A stretch of 64,000 nt of DNA, taken from positions 186,001 through 250,000 of the forward strand of contig NC_010602.1 of the NCBI RefSeq assembly GCF_000017685.1, read 5' to 3'. Below are positions 1-8,673 of the stretch, in pieces; within the stretch, counting starts at the first letter, position 1; the number at the start of each line of letters is the position of its first letter. The translations under genes and the position numbers were made by a program. A model generated the notes under the pieces. The model had not been told where the DNA came from. It made no database searches and saw only the letters and a program-made list of their open reading frames with translations. The stretch is from Leptospira biflexa serovar Patoc strain 'Patoc 1 (Paris)'. Its GTDB lineage: Bacteria > Spirochaetota > Leptospiria > Leptospirales > Leptospiraceae.

Positions 1-2
1 AT

Positions 3-539
3 TCATTTTTTCAGTTTGATGCGAGAAACTTCTCGTACAGGAAGAGGTAATTTCCCAAAAACGCTATCCACTTGGACAGTTCCATAAATTTCAAACTCTG
101 CTGATTCCCCTTTTTTGGCGGCTTCTGCAAGATGATTGGCTAAACTCAAAAGTTTGGGAAGGATAGATCCTTTTTGTTCCGGGACAAGTTTGAGAACAAC
201 CAACGTTTCCGAATTCGGTTCCACTTCAACAGGGCTCTGGTTTTGGAGTTTTCCAATGTATTCTTTCCCATTTTTGGTCACAAGTTCGATGTCCAAATCA
301 AATTCGTAAATGCTCACCTTCGTTGGATTGGGATTGATCACCGAAATTTGTGGGTATAAATCTAATAAGGGAATCAAAGGAAAACTAGGATTTGGTTTCA
401 GTTCGACTCGAACATCCACCAAATCAAACTTACACGCCTTTAAACTATCTAAATTTTTTTTGGTATCGCTGATACAATGTGAAATTGTAAACGATACAAA
501 AGCCGTGATCCAAAGGAATTGGAAACTTTTACGGACCAA
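3..539 (-). CDS. LEA type 2 (WHy-domain) family putative lipoprotein
   Basis: The 178-residue product has a short basic N-terminus, a hydrophobic stretch at residues 6-19 and a Cys at 22 in the context TISHC, which fits a permissive spirochaete lipobox, although His at -1 is unusual. The rest resembles LEA14/WHy domains: a hydrophobic strand with an NPNP-type turn (ISVINPNPTKVSIYEFDLDI, about residues 65-84), then alternating beta strands and a late VEVEPNSETLVVL segment. Such domains sit in the periplasm or at the outer membrane and may bind lipid or stabilise other envelope components, but the exact role is unknown. It lies immediately downstream of the reductase gene, with an 11-base overlap, so the two are probably cotranscribed. 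The family call is moderately sure and the lipoprotein call less so. Confidence 0.6.
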   Translation of the reverse strand: MVRKSFQFLWITAFVSFTISHCISDTKKNLDSLKACKFDLVDVRVELKPNPSFPLIPLLDLYPQISVINPNPTKVSIYEFDLDIELVTKNGKEYIGKLQNQSPVEVEPNSETLVVLKLVPEQKGSILPKLLSLANHLAEAAKKGESAEFEIYGTVQVDSVFGKLPLPVREVSRIKLKK

Positions 540-1527
540 AGACTACCTTCCCTTCTGTCATGTGTTGTTTATAAAATTCTAATCCTTCTTTAAAATCTTC
601 AAACTTAAATCGTTTGTTGATTTTGGTTTGGAAAACTGTTTTTAAATACGTCTGTGCTTCTTTTGCTTGTTTTTGAAACTCTTCCAATCCTATTTCATAG
701 ATCCAAGAGGATAACCAAAAACCTTCGATCTTTTTGTTCTGAAACAACATGATTCCAGCATTGACCGCAAATGGTTTTTCTGACAACGCACCGTAACAAA
801 CAATTTTTGATCCATAAGGCATACATTCCACAAGGGATTGTGCTGTTTCTCCGGCCACTGCATCGATTGCATAAGTTGCATTTAGCTTTTTAGAAATTTT
901 ATATAAATCTTTTTGGTAGTTGGGAGAAGAGGAGTTGAGAATATTTTCTGCTCCAATGGCCAAAAGGTTATCCTCTTGTTCTTTTTTTCGCACAACATTG
1001 ATTAGAGGGATTCCTTTTTCTTTGCAGAGGCGAACCACCATTTTGCCAAGGGCACTTGCGGCGGCAGTTTGGATCATGGCTCCATGTCCTTCTTTTTGGC
1101 AACGAGAGACCATCGCCCAGGCGGTCATTGGGTTTACAAAAAAACTAGATCCTTCGTCCAGTGTGACACCATCCACTAACGGCAAACAGTTGTCTTCTGT
1201 TGTGATCATATATTCGGCCCAAGACCCATCATTTTGTGGGGCAACACAAGAGACAGACATTCCCACTTTGAGTGTTTTGATTCCTGATCCGACTGCATCC
1301 ACGATCCCACTCGCTTCAAATCCTGCAGAAACAGGTGCCTTTTTTTTGAATCCGTACAATCCACGAATGAACATTAGGTCAGATGGATTGATGGGCGAAA
1401 GGTGGATTTTGATCCTTACTTCGTTCTCTTTCGGGGTTGGAATTTCTTTTTCACGGAGTTCCAATTGTGGTTCGGATTCATCGTATTTGAGAATGGTGAC
1501 TGCTTTCATCTCATCCCATTCACTCAT
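529..1527 (-). CDS. Medium-chain (zinc-free) alcohol dehydrogenase/quinone oxidoreductase family protein
   Basis: This is an NAD(P)H-dependent reductase of the MDR superfamily. The N-terminal GroES-like domain carries PINPSDLMFIRGLYG and the FEASGIVDAVGSG segment, and a Rossmann domain starts at the QTAAASALGKMVVRL stretch. The structural and catalytic zinc cysteines of true alcohol dehydrogenases are absent, which places it nearer quinone oxidoreductase or enoyl-reductase-like members. The substrate cannot be inferred. I place the start at MSEWDEMKAV; MKAV at 1509 is an equally typical MDR start. The longer open frame, beginning at 1590, would run into the divergent mlaD gene. It probably forms a two-gene unit with the LEA-like lipoprotein downstream. 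Confidence 0.8.
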   Translation of the reverse strand: MSEWDEMKAVTILKYDESEPQLELREKEIPTPKENEVRIKIHLSPINPSDLMFIRGLYGFKKKAPVSAGFEASGIVDAVGSGIKTLKVGMSVSCVAPQNDGSWAEYMITTEDNCLPLVDGVTLDEGSSFFVNPMTAWAMVSRCQKEGHGAMIQTAAASALGKMVVRLCKEKGIPLINVVRKKEQEDNLLAIGAENILNSSSPNYQKDLYKISKKLNATYAIDAVAGETAQSLVECMPYGSKIVCYGALSEKPFAVNAGIMLFQNKKIEGFWLSSWIYEIGLEEFQKQAKEAQTYLKTVFQTKINKRFKFEDFKEGLEFYKQHMTEGKVVFGP

Positions 1528-1580
1528 GTAAAATCTGCTTGCCAACTCTTTCTTTTGAAGGAAATTACTTTGAGTCCCCC

Positions 1581-2375
1581 GTGAAATCAAAAAAAATAAA
1601 CAACGAAACCATCACAGGTATCATTTTTTTTTCTATTTTGGTTTTTGCATTTTTCACAACTGTCATCCAACCAGACAGACCTACCAAAAAATATCCATAC
1701 AGACTCTCTTTATTTTATTCTCGCATAGATGGGATCAAAGAAGGGACAGAAGTGCGAATCCTTGGAATCCCAAAGGGGTATGTGGCTCATATTGATTCCA
1801 GACCTCTTATCGATGTTCCCGATCGTCGATTTCTTGACCATAACATGGATCATGCGATTGAACTTCATATTGCGTTAGAAGATCCTTTAACTCTTTGGGA
1901 CAATTATGAAGTTGATTTTCAAACCATTACCTTGTTTTCAGGACGGATCATCAATATCAACCCAGGAAGTTCAGACGGGAAACGCCCCTTTTTCAAACCA
2001 ACCTTCCGAGAAGGAGAAAAATCTCCTGATTACTTACCTTCAGCAAGGTATTTTGATGATTTTTTCAAGGCAACGTCAGCTACAATGGAAGAAAACAGAT
2101 CGGACCTCAGACAAATCACATTGGATTTTCGCTCCATCACCGATAAATTAAATCAAACAGAAGGTACGATTCCAAAAATCATTGGAAGTACTGAAATGTA
2201 TGATGAACTTCTTGCGACGATCAAAGACGCGGAAACCATCGGAAAAGAAGGAAGAAGGTATATGGAAAGTTCTAGAAATTTAGAGAACACCATGCCAATT
2301 CCATTTTTAATTACAGCATCATATTACGGCCGTACAACGCCAATTACAGGAAGAAGGATAGGACCACAGGATTAA
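1581..2375 (+). CDS. MlaD/MCE family protein
   Basis: One transmembrane helix near the N-terminus (TGIIFFSILVFAFFTTVI) is followed by an MCE domain: YRLSLFYSRIDGIKEGTEVRILGIPKGYV is the characteristic start, where the G-x-V-x-x-x-G-x-x-x-G pattern appears. A helical C-terminal tail follows. Proteins of this family bind phospholipid in the periplasm and serve as the substrate-binding part of Mla-type lipid transporters that move lipid between the inner and outer membranes. No MlaE or MlaF gene is adjacent here, so its permease and ATPase must lie elsewhere. I chose the GTG at 1581; an ATG at 1539 would add 14 residues. It overlaps the next gene by one base (TAATG), so the two are translationally coupled. 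Confidence 0.8.
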   Translation: MKSKKINNETITGIIFFSILVFAFFTTVIQPDRPTKKYPYRLSLFYSRIDGIKEGTEVRILGIPKGYVAHIDSRPLIDVPDRRFLDHNMDHAIELHIALEDPLTLWDNYEVDFQTITLFSGRIININPGSSDGKRPFFKPTFREGEKSPDYLPSARYFDDFFKATSATMEENRSDLRQITLDFRSITDKLNQTEGTIPKIIGSTEMYDELLATIKDAETIGKEGRRYMESSRNLENTMPIPFLITASYYGRTTPITGRRIGPQD

Positions 2376-3454
2376 TGAAAGTTGCTATTATACATGATTG
2401 GCTTACGGGTATGCGCGGTGGAGAAGTTGTTCTTGATAGTATGTTAAAGGCCTATCCTGAAGCTGATTTGTTTAGTTTGTTTTATCAAAAAGGAAAACTC
2501 AACGCACGGATAGAAGATCGAAAGATCACAACCGCGTTTACTAACAACCTCCCATTCAAAAAAAAATACTATCGGTATTATCTGCCGTTATTTCCCACAG
2601 CCATCGAATCACTTGATTTAAAAGGATACGATGTGGTGATCAGTTCTTCTCACTGTGTTGCCAAAGGGGTGATCCCACACCCGGACACGTTTCATTTGAG
2701 TTATGTACATAGCCCAATGCGTTATGTTTGGGATATGTATTATGATTATTTTCCAGCAAGGAAAGGGTTTAAATTTTTTCTTTTACAATCCATTGCTAAT
2801 TATCTCCGAACTTGGGATGCAGCATCTGCCAATCGTGTTGATTTTTTTACATGTAACTCGCATTTTGTGGGACGAAGGATTCAAAAATACTACCGTCGCG
2901 ATTATAAGATCATTTACCCACCTTGTTTGCCACAAGACTTTCGTGTGCATGACAATTCCAAAGATGATTATTATCTCATGGTCTCTGCCTTTGCTCCTTA
3001 TAAAAAAATTGACCTTGCGATTGAAGCGTTTCGGGAAAATGGAAAACCACTCATTCTTGTGGGTGGTGGCCAAGAAGAAGGAAAACTAGTGAAAAATCTC
3101 CCAAAAAACATCCTATGGAAAAAAGGTCTACCACGCCCAGAAGTGATCGAACTCTACAAAAAGGCTCGTGGTTTCATCTTTCCGGGGATGGAAGACTTCG
3201 GGATCACCCCCGTGGAATCGCAGGCCTATGCCACACCCGTCATTGCCTATGGGAAAGGTGGGGCCTTGGAATCGGTCAAAGAGGGGAAAACTGGTGTGTT
3301 TTTCCAAGAACAGACAGTTAAATCCTTAAATGAGGCCATCAAACGTGCCGAAAAAACCCAATTCAAACGTTGGGATTTCCAAAATTCCATCAATCGATTC
3401 ACGGAAGAAAAATTCGTAAGCGAAATTCGAAAGGTAGTCGATAGACATAAATAG
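2375..3454 (+). CDS. Group 1 (GT4-type) glycosyltransferase
   Basis: This 359-residue GT-B fold enzyme has an N-terminal acceptor domain opening with MKVAIIHDWLTGMRGGE and a C-terminal nucleotide-sugar domain. Near the end it has the GT4 signature E-x7-E (EDFGITPVE) followed by AYATPVIAYGKGGALE. The YVHSPMRYVWDMYYDYF block is typical of O-antigen or capsule mannosyl- and rhamnosyltransferases of the WbaZ-like group. It probably adds a sugar to LPS or another envelope glycan on the cytoplasmic face. It is sandwiched between mlaD (one-base overlap) and flbD (about 20 bases), so it sits in the flagellar transcript. Donor and acceptor are not predictable. Confidence 0.85.
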   Translation: MKVAIIHDWLTGMRGGEVVLDSMLKAYPEADLFSLFYQKGKLNARIEDRKITTAFTNNLPFKKKYYRYYLPLFPTAIESLDLKGYDVVISSSHCVAKGVIPHPDTFHLSYVHSPMRYVWDMYYDYFPARKGFKFFLLQSIANYLRTWDAASANRVDFFTCNSHFVGRRIQKYYRRDYKIIYPPCLPQDFRVHDNSKDDYYLMVSAFAPYKKIDLAIEAFRENGKPLILVGGGQEEGKLVKNLPKNILWKKGLPRPEVIELYKKARGFIFPGMEDFGITPVESQAYATPVIAYGKGGALESVKEGKTGVFFQEQTVKSLNEAIKRAEKTQFKRWDFQNSINRFTEEKFVSEIRKVVDRHK

Positions 3455-3475
3455 AAATCTCTGAAGGGGGATCTC

Positions 3476-3691
3476 TTGGTCATTTTACATCGACTCAAAG
3501 GTGCGGAATTTGTTCTCAATGCAGATTTAATTGAGACCATTGAAGCAAATCCAGATACGATCATCACTCTTGTGAATGAAAAGAAATTCATTGTACTAGA
3601 GTCCGTGGCGGAAGTTGTGGAAAAGGTGGTGTCCTACCAAACTAGGATCCACAATCTCCCCCAAGTCAAAGAGAAGACCGAGGAAACGTAA
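3476..3691 (+). CDS. flbD: FlbD family flagellar protein
   Basis: A 71-residue protein with the compact FlbD pattern: MVILHRLKGAEFVLNADLIE, then ANPDTIITLVNEKKFIVLES. This family lies next to motA in spirochaetes and firmicutes, and its precise role in flagellar assembly or function is unclear. The start is TTG, supported by a GGGGG ribosome-binding tract about five bases upstream. It directly precedes motA (3-base gap), so the flbD-motA-motB-fliL order is the conserved spirochaetal one. Confidence 0.9.
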   Translation: MVILHRLKGAEFVLNADLIETIEANPDTIITLVNEKKFIVLESVAEVVEKVVSYQTRIHNLPQVKEKTEET

Positions 3692-3694
3692 AAA

Positions 3695-4477
3695 ATGGAT
3701 ATAGCTACAGTCATTGGTTTGGCCTTAGGTTTGGCCTTGATGTTACTTGGGGTTGTCTCGGGGGGTCTTTCCCTTACCGACTTAATTGACATTCCCTCAG
3801 TCATGATTACATTTGGTGGTGCCGCAGCGGCGACCATCATTTCATTCCCATGGACATCGACCATCGGTGTGGGAGCTGTCACCAAAAAAGCCTTCCAAAA
3901 CCCTCCCTCAGATTTACCAGGACTCATTACGACACTTGTGAGTTTCTCTGAAAAGGCGCGTCGTGAAGGTTTACTTGCCTTAGAAGATGATATCAATGAA
4001 CTTCCAGAAGAATTTTTAAAGAAGGGAATCCAACTCGTTGTGGATGGAACAGACCCTGAACTGGTTCGTAACATTATGGAAACCGAAATTGGAAACACGG
4101 CAGCCCGGCATGCTTATGGTCGTGGTTGGTGGGATGCTTACGCTGGTTTTGCGCCAGGGTTCGGGATGCTTGGGACCCTTGTGGGTCTTGTGGGGATGTT
4201 AAAGAACTTAGGTGGTGGGGATGCAAGTGCGATTGGACAAGGTATGGCGACGGCCCTCATTACCACATTGTACGGATCCCTCGCTCAGAACTTATTTGCA
4301 GCTCCCGTTGTAAGAAAACTGACACGCAGATCAGAAGATGAACTTGTGATCAAACAAGTCATGGTAGAAGGAACGTTATCCATCCAATCAGGGGACAACC
4401 CTCGGATTGTGAAAGAGAAGTTGGCGAGTTTCTTAACTCCTGCAGAACGAACTGCACTCAAAGACGACGGAGATTAA
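3695..4477 (+). CDS. motA: Flagellar motor stator protein MotA
   Basis: The 260-residue length is standard for MotA. Two N-terminal helices (IGLALGLALMLLGVVSGG and the VMITFGGAAAATIISF segment), a cytoplasmic loop with the conserved EKARREGLLALE torque-generating region, and two further helices (AGFAPGFGMLGTLVGLVGML and ATALITTLYGSLAQNLFAAP) follow in order. With MotB it forms the proton-driven stator in the inner membrane that turns the periplasmic flagella. It lies between flbD and motB with short gaps, so it is clearly one transcriptional unit. Confidence 0.97.
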   Translation: MDIATVIGLALGLALMLLGVVSGGLSLTDLIDIPSVMITFGGAAAATIISFPWTSTIGVGAVTKKAFQNPPSDLPGLITTLVSFSEKARREGLLALEDDINELPEEFLKKGIQLVVDGTDPELVRNIMETEIGNTAARHAYGRGWWDAYAGFAPGFGMLGTLVGLVGMLKNLGGGDASAIGQGMATALITTLYGSLAQNLFAAPVVRKLTRRSEDELVIKQVMVEGTLSIQSGDNPRIVKEKLASFLTPAERTALKDDGD

Positions 4478-4486
4478 ACATTAGTC

Positions 4487-5320
4487 ATGGCGTCTAAAAA
4501 AGAAAAATGTCCTGAGTGTATCCAAAAAGTTCCCGAGTTCATGGCAACTTACGGGGACATGGTGACACTTCTCCTTTGTTTCTTCATTCTTTTGTATACT
4601 ACAGGGAAAACAGATGCAAAGGAGATGCAAATCATCCTCTCGGCATTTAAATCGACCACTGGATTTTTTACAGGTGGGCAAACTCTTTCCAAAGGATCAT
4701 TGGAAGAGATGGGAATGCAAATCGAATCTTTACCATCACAAGTGGTAGGACGAAACCTTTCCAAATCCAAAAAGGATGCACAAGAAGTTTTTAAACCGGA
4801 AGTGGAAGCAGGTAAGGTGCGCATCTCGGAAAACGAAAGAGGGCTTGTGATCTCTCTTGTTGGTGCTGATTATTTTTATCCAGGTTCCGCTATCCTAACG
4901 CCTGCGATCCGAGAAACTTTACGAAAAGCAGCAGGACTTATCAAAGGACTCGAACGATTTGTTCGTGTGGAAGGGCATAGTGATGATGATGCCGTGAATC
5001 CAGTGAGTCGTCCAGGTCGTGAAGAAAGGGAATATATCAATAACTGGGATTTGGCGGGTGCTAGGGCCGTGAATGCCACTGTATTTATGATCAATGCAGA
5101 AGAAATTGAACCAAGTTGGTTCCAAGCGGTTAGTTTTGGATCCTATAGACCTCTCGTATTAGAAAATGAAGGTACACCAGAAGCAAAGGCTTTTAACAGA
5201 AGAGTGGATATCATCATTTTAACAGAGAAGTCTACCAAACGAGGACCAGGAGAAAGTAAATACGGTCTCCCTGACACTCGTTTGCCGAACACAGAAACAA
5301 ATGTAGAAGGAGAATTTTAA
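4487..5320 (+). CDS. motB: Flagellar motor stator protein MotB
   Basis: This 277-residue protein has a short cytoplasmic N-terminus and one transmembrane helix. The proton-carrying Asp is at residue 24, in the TYGDMVTLLLCFFILLY motif. A periplasmic OmpA-like peptidoglycan-binding domain covers roughly residues 125-255 (VEGHSDDD and NRRVDIIIL are the recognisable ends). It pairs with MotA to anchor the stator to the cell wall. Two cysteines (ECIQK and the KCPE motif) lie in the N-terminal tail, which is not general for MotB. It is followed two bases later by fliL. Confidence 0.97.
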   Translation: MASKKEKCPECIQKVPEFMATYGDMVTLLLCFFILLYTTGKTDAKEMQIILSAFKSTTGFFTGGQTLSKGSLEEMGMQIESLPSQVVGRNLSKSKKDAQEVFKPEVEAGKVRISENERGLVISLVGADYFYPGSAILTPAIRETLRKAAGLIKGLERFVRVEGHSDDDAVNPVSRPGREEREYINNWDLAGARAVNATVFMINAEEIEPSWFQAVSFGSYRPLVLENEGTPEAKAFNRRVDIIILTEKSTKRGPGESKYGLPDTRLPNTETNVEGEF

Positions 5321-5321
5321 C

Positions 5322-5849
5322 ATGGGTGACCGTGAAGTAGATGAAGAAGAAGGTGGGTTAGCCGAAGGTAGTTCCGCCTCTGCCGGGATGTCCCCCATTG
5401 TAAAATGGTTATTGTACATCGCTGCTGCCATTTTTGGGATTATCATTGTAACCGTTATATCGATGTTTGTTGCTCAAAAGACGGCAACAAGTGTATTCAA
5501 ACAACAAAAGAATATCTCTCTTGTGAAAGCTCCCCCTCCTTTGGAAGTTTACACATTCCAGGAAGAGTTTCGAGTGAATACTTCTGATGTAGGTGAGTCA
5601 CATTTTGTGAAGTTAAAGATGTCTCTTGGATTTGAATCGGGCCAACCTGCACTATCTGCAGAACTTGCGGCACGTGTGGCTCAAATGCAAAACATCATTA
5701 ACTTAGTGATAGCTCGAAAAACAAAAGATGATTTAAAATCCATCACCAACCAATTGGATTTACGTGAGGAAATCAAAGCCCACTTAAATCACATTTTGAC
5801 GAATGGAAAAATCAAAGAGGTTTACTTTACCGAGTTCTTAGTAAACTAG
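5322..5849 (+). CDS. fliL: Flagellar basal body-associated protein FliL
   Basis: A single-pass inner membrane protein of 175 residues. An acidic cytoplasmic N-terminus of about 25 residues precedes a helix (IVKWLLYIAAAIFGIIIVTVISMFV). A periplasmic FliL domain follows, ending in the typical IKAHLNHILTNGKIKEVYFTEFLVN. FliL surrounds or supports the stator and, in spirochaetes, affects flagellar orientation and torque. The position directly after motB matches the conserved gene order. Confidence 0.94.
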   Translation: MGDREVDEEEGGLAEGSSASAGMSPIVKWLLYIAAAIFGIIIVTVISMFVAQKTATSVFKQQKNISLVKAPPPLEVYTFQEEFRVNTSDVGESHFVKLKMSLGFESGQPALSAELAARVAQMQNIINLVIARKTKDDLKSITNQLDLREEIKAHLNHILTNGKIKEVYFTEFLVN

Positions 5850-5854
5850 GACCT

Positions 5855-6595
5855 ATGTCCGACCAAATTCTCGGTGTGATCCCTGCACGCTTTGCGAGCA
5901 CACGATTTCCTGGAAAACCACTGGCCCTCATTGGAACCAAACCAATGATCCAGTGGACCTACCACCACGCATCCCTTTCAAAGTCTTTCCACCGTTTGGT
6001 GGTCGCCACCGATGACAAACGAATCCATGATGTGGTATTGGGTTTTGGGGGTGAGTCTGTTCTCACAAGCCCCGATCATCCCACTGGTACCGACAGAATC
6101 ATTGAAGTAGCAGAAACCTATCCCAATTACGGAATCATCGTGAATATCCAAGGGGATGAACCCGGAATGGAAGCTTCCTTAATTGATGGAGTGGTGGGTT
6201 TAAAAACCAAACACCGAAATTGGGAAATGACAACTGCCGCCGTGCCATTTACAAGTGCAGAAGATCCAAAAGACCCTAACAAAGTTAAGGTGGTTTTTGA
6301 CAATAAAGGACGAGCCAATTATTTTTCTCGTTCACCGATCCCGGCCTCCTTTAAGGGAGAAGCGAAGTACCATCGTCATTTAGGCATTTATGCTTACGAA
6401 CGTGACTTCTTAATGAATTATAACCAACTCCCTCCATCCGATTGGGAAACGGTAGAGTCTCTGGAACAACTGCGTGCCTTACAAAATGGATCAACCATTG
6501 GGGTGTATCTTTCTGACAAAGCCAATCTTGGTGTGGATTCGCCGGCTGACTTAGAAGTGGTGATTACAGAATTTAAAAAGAAAGGTTTACTTTAG
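5855..6595 (+). CDS. kdsB: 3-deoxy-manno-octulosonate cytidylyltransferase (CMP-KDO synthetase)
   Basis: KdsB activates KDO with CTP for lipid A-core assembly in the cytoplasm. The 246-residue length is standard. Diagnostic segments are IPARFASTRFPGKPLALI (nucleotide-binding loop), VVATDD, SPDHPTGTDRI and NIQGDEP. It follows fliL by five bases and so is cotranscribed with the flagellar genes even though its pathway is LPS synthesis. A strong hairpin terminator lies about 165 bases downstream. Confidence 0.95.
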   Translation: MSDQILGVIPARFASTRFPGKPLALIGTKPMIQWTYHHASLSKSFHRLVVATDDKRIHDVVLGFGGESVLTSPDHPTGTDRIIEVAETYPNYGIIVNIQGDEPGMEASLIDGVVGLKTKHRNWEMTTAAVPFTSAEDPKDPNKVKVVFDNKGRANYFSRSPIPASFKGEAKYHRHLGIYAYERDFLMNYNQLPPSDWETVESLEQLRALQNGSTIGVYLSDKANLGVDSPADLEVVITEFKKKGLL

Positions 6596-6759
6596 ATAGC
6601 AAATTCCATTCGATCATTGGATCGGAAATAAGTAGCAAAAAAATTAAGCTTTGATTTCTATCTCAATCGTTTCCCTTTTCCTTTACTTTTCCACGGCTAA
6701 CAATTGTTGTGTTTGGTTCTTTGCTGGATCAGTGATCGGGTCCATTTTTATCAAAAGAG

Positions 6760-6787
6760 ACAAGCCGGTAATCTGTTACCGGCTTGT
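6760..6787. terminator. Bidirectional hairpin terminator between kdsB and the CPA2 antiporter
   Basis: ACAAGCCGGTAA and TTACCGGCTTGT form a perfect 12-base-pair stem around a TCTG loop. No long T-run follows on the plus strand. On the minus strand the stem is followed by CTCTTTTGATAAAAA, which is moderately T-rich. Its location between convergent genes fits a shared transcription stop. Confidence 0.7.
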
Positions 6788-6883
6788 TAGAATTAAGGTT
6801 CTAAAATGTTTTGTATTTTTATTTCAACTTTGTTTCAGATAGTTTGATTCTGTCTTAGTTTCGTCTGAATTAATTTGTAATGA

Positions 6884-8596
6884 TTACACTTCTCTTTCAT
6901 TATTTCTCATCCCTCGAGAAATGTAGTCGTATAAAAATTCACCTGTAATCACACCAGGAATGATCACTTTTTGAGCTCCATCCGCTACTAATTTTTTTGC
7001 TTCTCCAGGTTCATCGCTCGTCAAAATGATTTTGGCATTGGGTGCGAGTTTACTAAGAGTAGACAGCAAACGATTGTTATTTGTTCCTTTGAGAAAAGAA
7101 TCAGAGATGGTACAAATCACCATGGATGCGTCATGTAATCCAATGTGGGATAGGGAATCAGGATGTGCCAAGTCCGCATAGGCCCACTGGAATCCTTTGT
7201 TTGTGAGTTCCTCTTTAAAGGCAGGATTGTAGTCAGCGATGATGATCCGTTTGATAAGAGATGGTGATAAGTCCTCCAAGTATTCCACAAAGGCACGAGC
7301 GATTCGGAAATAACCGAGAACAATGATGTCTCGCACCATCCCATCTCCACCATGCCCTCCATGACCACTTTGCCCAGATGGATCGGCCGATCCTGATTCC
7401 TCTGTTTGGTCAGTGATTCCTACTCTTGCTAACAAACGTTCTAAGGTAGCGGCAATGTTATGGTTGAACATGATGATGTAAGTTGATAACACAGAAGCAA
7501 TGATCGTGGAAGTTAAGATGACTGCTTGTAGTTTAGGAGTGATGTGTTCAAAACCAGCACCTAATGCAAGGATCACAAGAGAAAATTCAGAAATTTGCGC
7601 AAGGTTCAGAGCTGTAAGGAATCCATTACGAACTCCCTTATTGAGTTTGATGATGACAGGGGCAATGGTAATCATCCGAACAAATAACATAAGTGCAATG
7701 ATCGCTGCAGAAAGCCCAATGACTTCTAAACTTGGGAGGGGGACTTTAAGACCAAGTGCCACAAAGAAGAGGGTGACAAAGAAGTCTCGGATTCCGATGA
7801 GTTTGGAAATCACATCCGCACCATAAGGAAATGCCGCAATGCTCATACCCGCAACGAGAGCACCCATTTCTTTGGAAAGACCAGCTTCTCCTGCGATTCC
7901 ACAAACCAAAAAACACCACATAATCGAAGTAAGAAGGATTAACTCAGGGCTACTCGCACAGGCTTTGTATAATTTGGCGAGTACGTAACGACTGACACTG
8001 AAACTAAAGGCGATGAGTAATACAATGATCCCAACAGAAGTGAGGATTTTTAAGATTTCAGGGTTGTTTAGGTTTGGTTGGACCCCCATAAACAAAATGG
8101 CCCAAATGTCTTGGAATACTAATACTCCCACGGTCAATTTTCCTGAGAGAGTGTTGATCTCTACTTTGTCCTGTAAGAGTTTCACAACAATGAGTGTAGA
8201 ACTCAAAGAGAGTGCGACGGCGATATAAAGAAGATCAAATTTTTCCGAACCAATCGAAAGGCCAAAAAATGGAAACACGGAATAAACAAAGGCAACAGAA
8301 AGTGTGAATTGTAAGATACCGAGAGTGAACATCGCCTTTCCCATCTTGGCGAGTTCGGCGAGATTGATTTCAAGACCGATGATGAAGAGTAAGAGGATGA
8401 GTCCAATTTCGGATATGAGTTCGATACTCGCTTCGTTTGTCACAAGTTCGAATCCCATTTCTTTTCCAAGCATTGCCCCACCGATAATATAACCTAAGAT
8501 TAACGGCTGTTTGAGAACCCTTGCAATATGACTCAATACTGTTGCGAAAATGATACTCAGACCAATGTCTTGTAAAAGTGACTCTTCCCCGTGCAT
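6884..8596 (-). CDS. CPA2 family cation:proton antiporter with RCK (TrkA-N) domain
   Basis: The protein has 570 residues. About twelve hydrophobic helices cover residues 1-390, with the family signatures IIFATVLSHIARVLKQPLILGYIIGG and EIGLILLLFIIGLEINL. A cytoplasmic nucleotide-binding RCK/TrkA-N domain covers about 425-560 (DIIVLGYFRIARAFVEYLEDL). It resembles KefB/YbaL-type K+ or Na+/H+ antiporters of the inner membrane, gated by nucleotide or metabolite binding. A His/Gly-rich linker (GQSGHGGHGGDG) separates the two parts. The RCK dinucleotide motif reads GYFRIA rather than GxGxxG, so NAD binding may be weakened. It lies 77 bases downstream of the tolC-like gene. Confidence 0.88.
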   Translation of the reverse strand: MHGEESLLQDIGLSIIFATVLSHIARVLKQPLILGYIIGGAMLGKEMGFELVTNEASIELISEIGLILLLFIIGLEINLAELAKMGKAMFTLGILQFTLSVAFVYSVFPFFGLSIGSEKFDLLYIAVALSLSSTLIVVKLLQDKVEINTLSGKLTVGVLVFQDIWAILFMGVQPNLNNPEILKILTSVGIIVLLIAFSFSVSRYVLAKLYKACASSPELILLTSIMWCFLVCGIAGEAGLSKEMGALVAGMSIAAFPYGADVISKLIGIRDFFVTLFFVALGLKVPLPSLEVIGLSAAIIALMLFVRMITIAPVIIKLNKGVRNGFLTALNLAQISEFSLVILALGAGFEHITPKLQAVILTSTIIASVLSTYIIMFNHNIAATLERLLARVGITDQTEESGSADPSGQSGHGGHGGDGMVRDIIVLGYFRIARAFVEYLEDLSPSLIKRIIIADYNPAFKEELTNKGFQWAYADLAHPDSLSHIGLHDASMVICTISDSFLKGTNNNRLLSTLSKLAPNAKIILTSDEPGEAKKLVADGAQKVIIPGVITGEFLYDYISRGMRNNEREV

Positions 8597-8673
8597 AGAT
8601 ACCTTCTTTAGGGAAAAGTTTAGGAATTCCTTGAGATGTGAAAGTCGTTTTTTTTTCTACAGAAGATTTACGA

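Noticed and set aside
920..1531. 203-codon frame antisense to the MDR reductase
   Set aside because: The reductase on the other strand has clear family motifs; this product does not.
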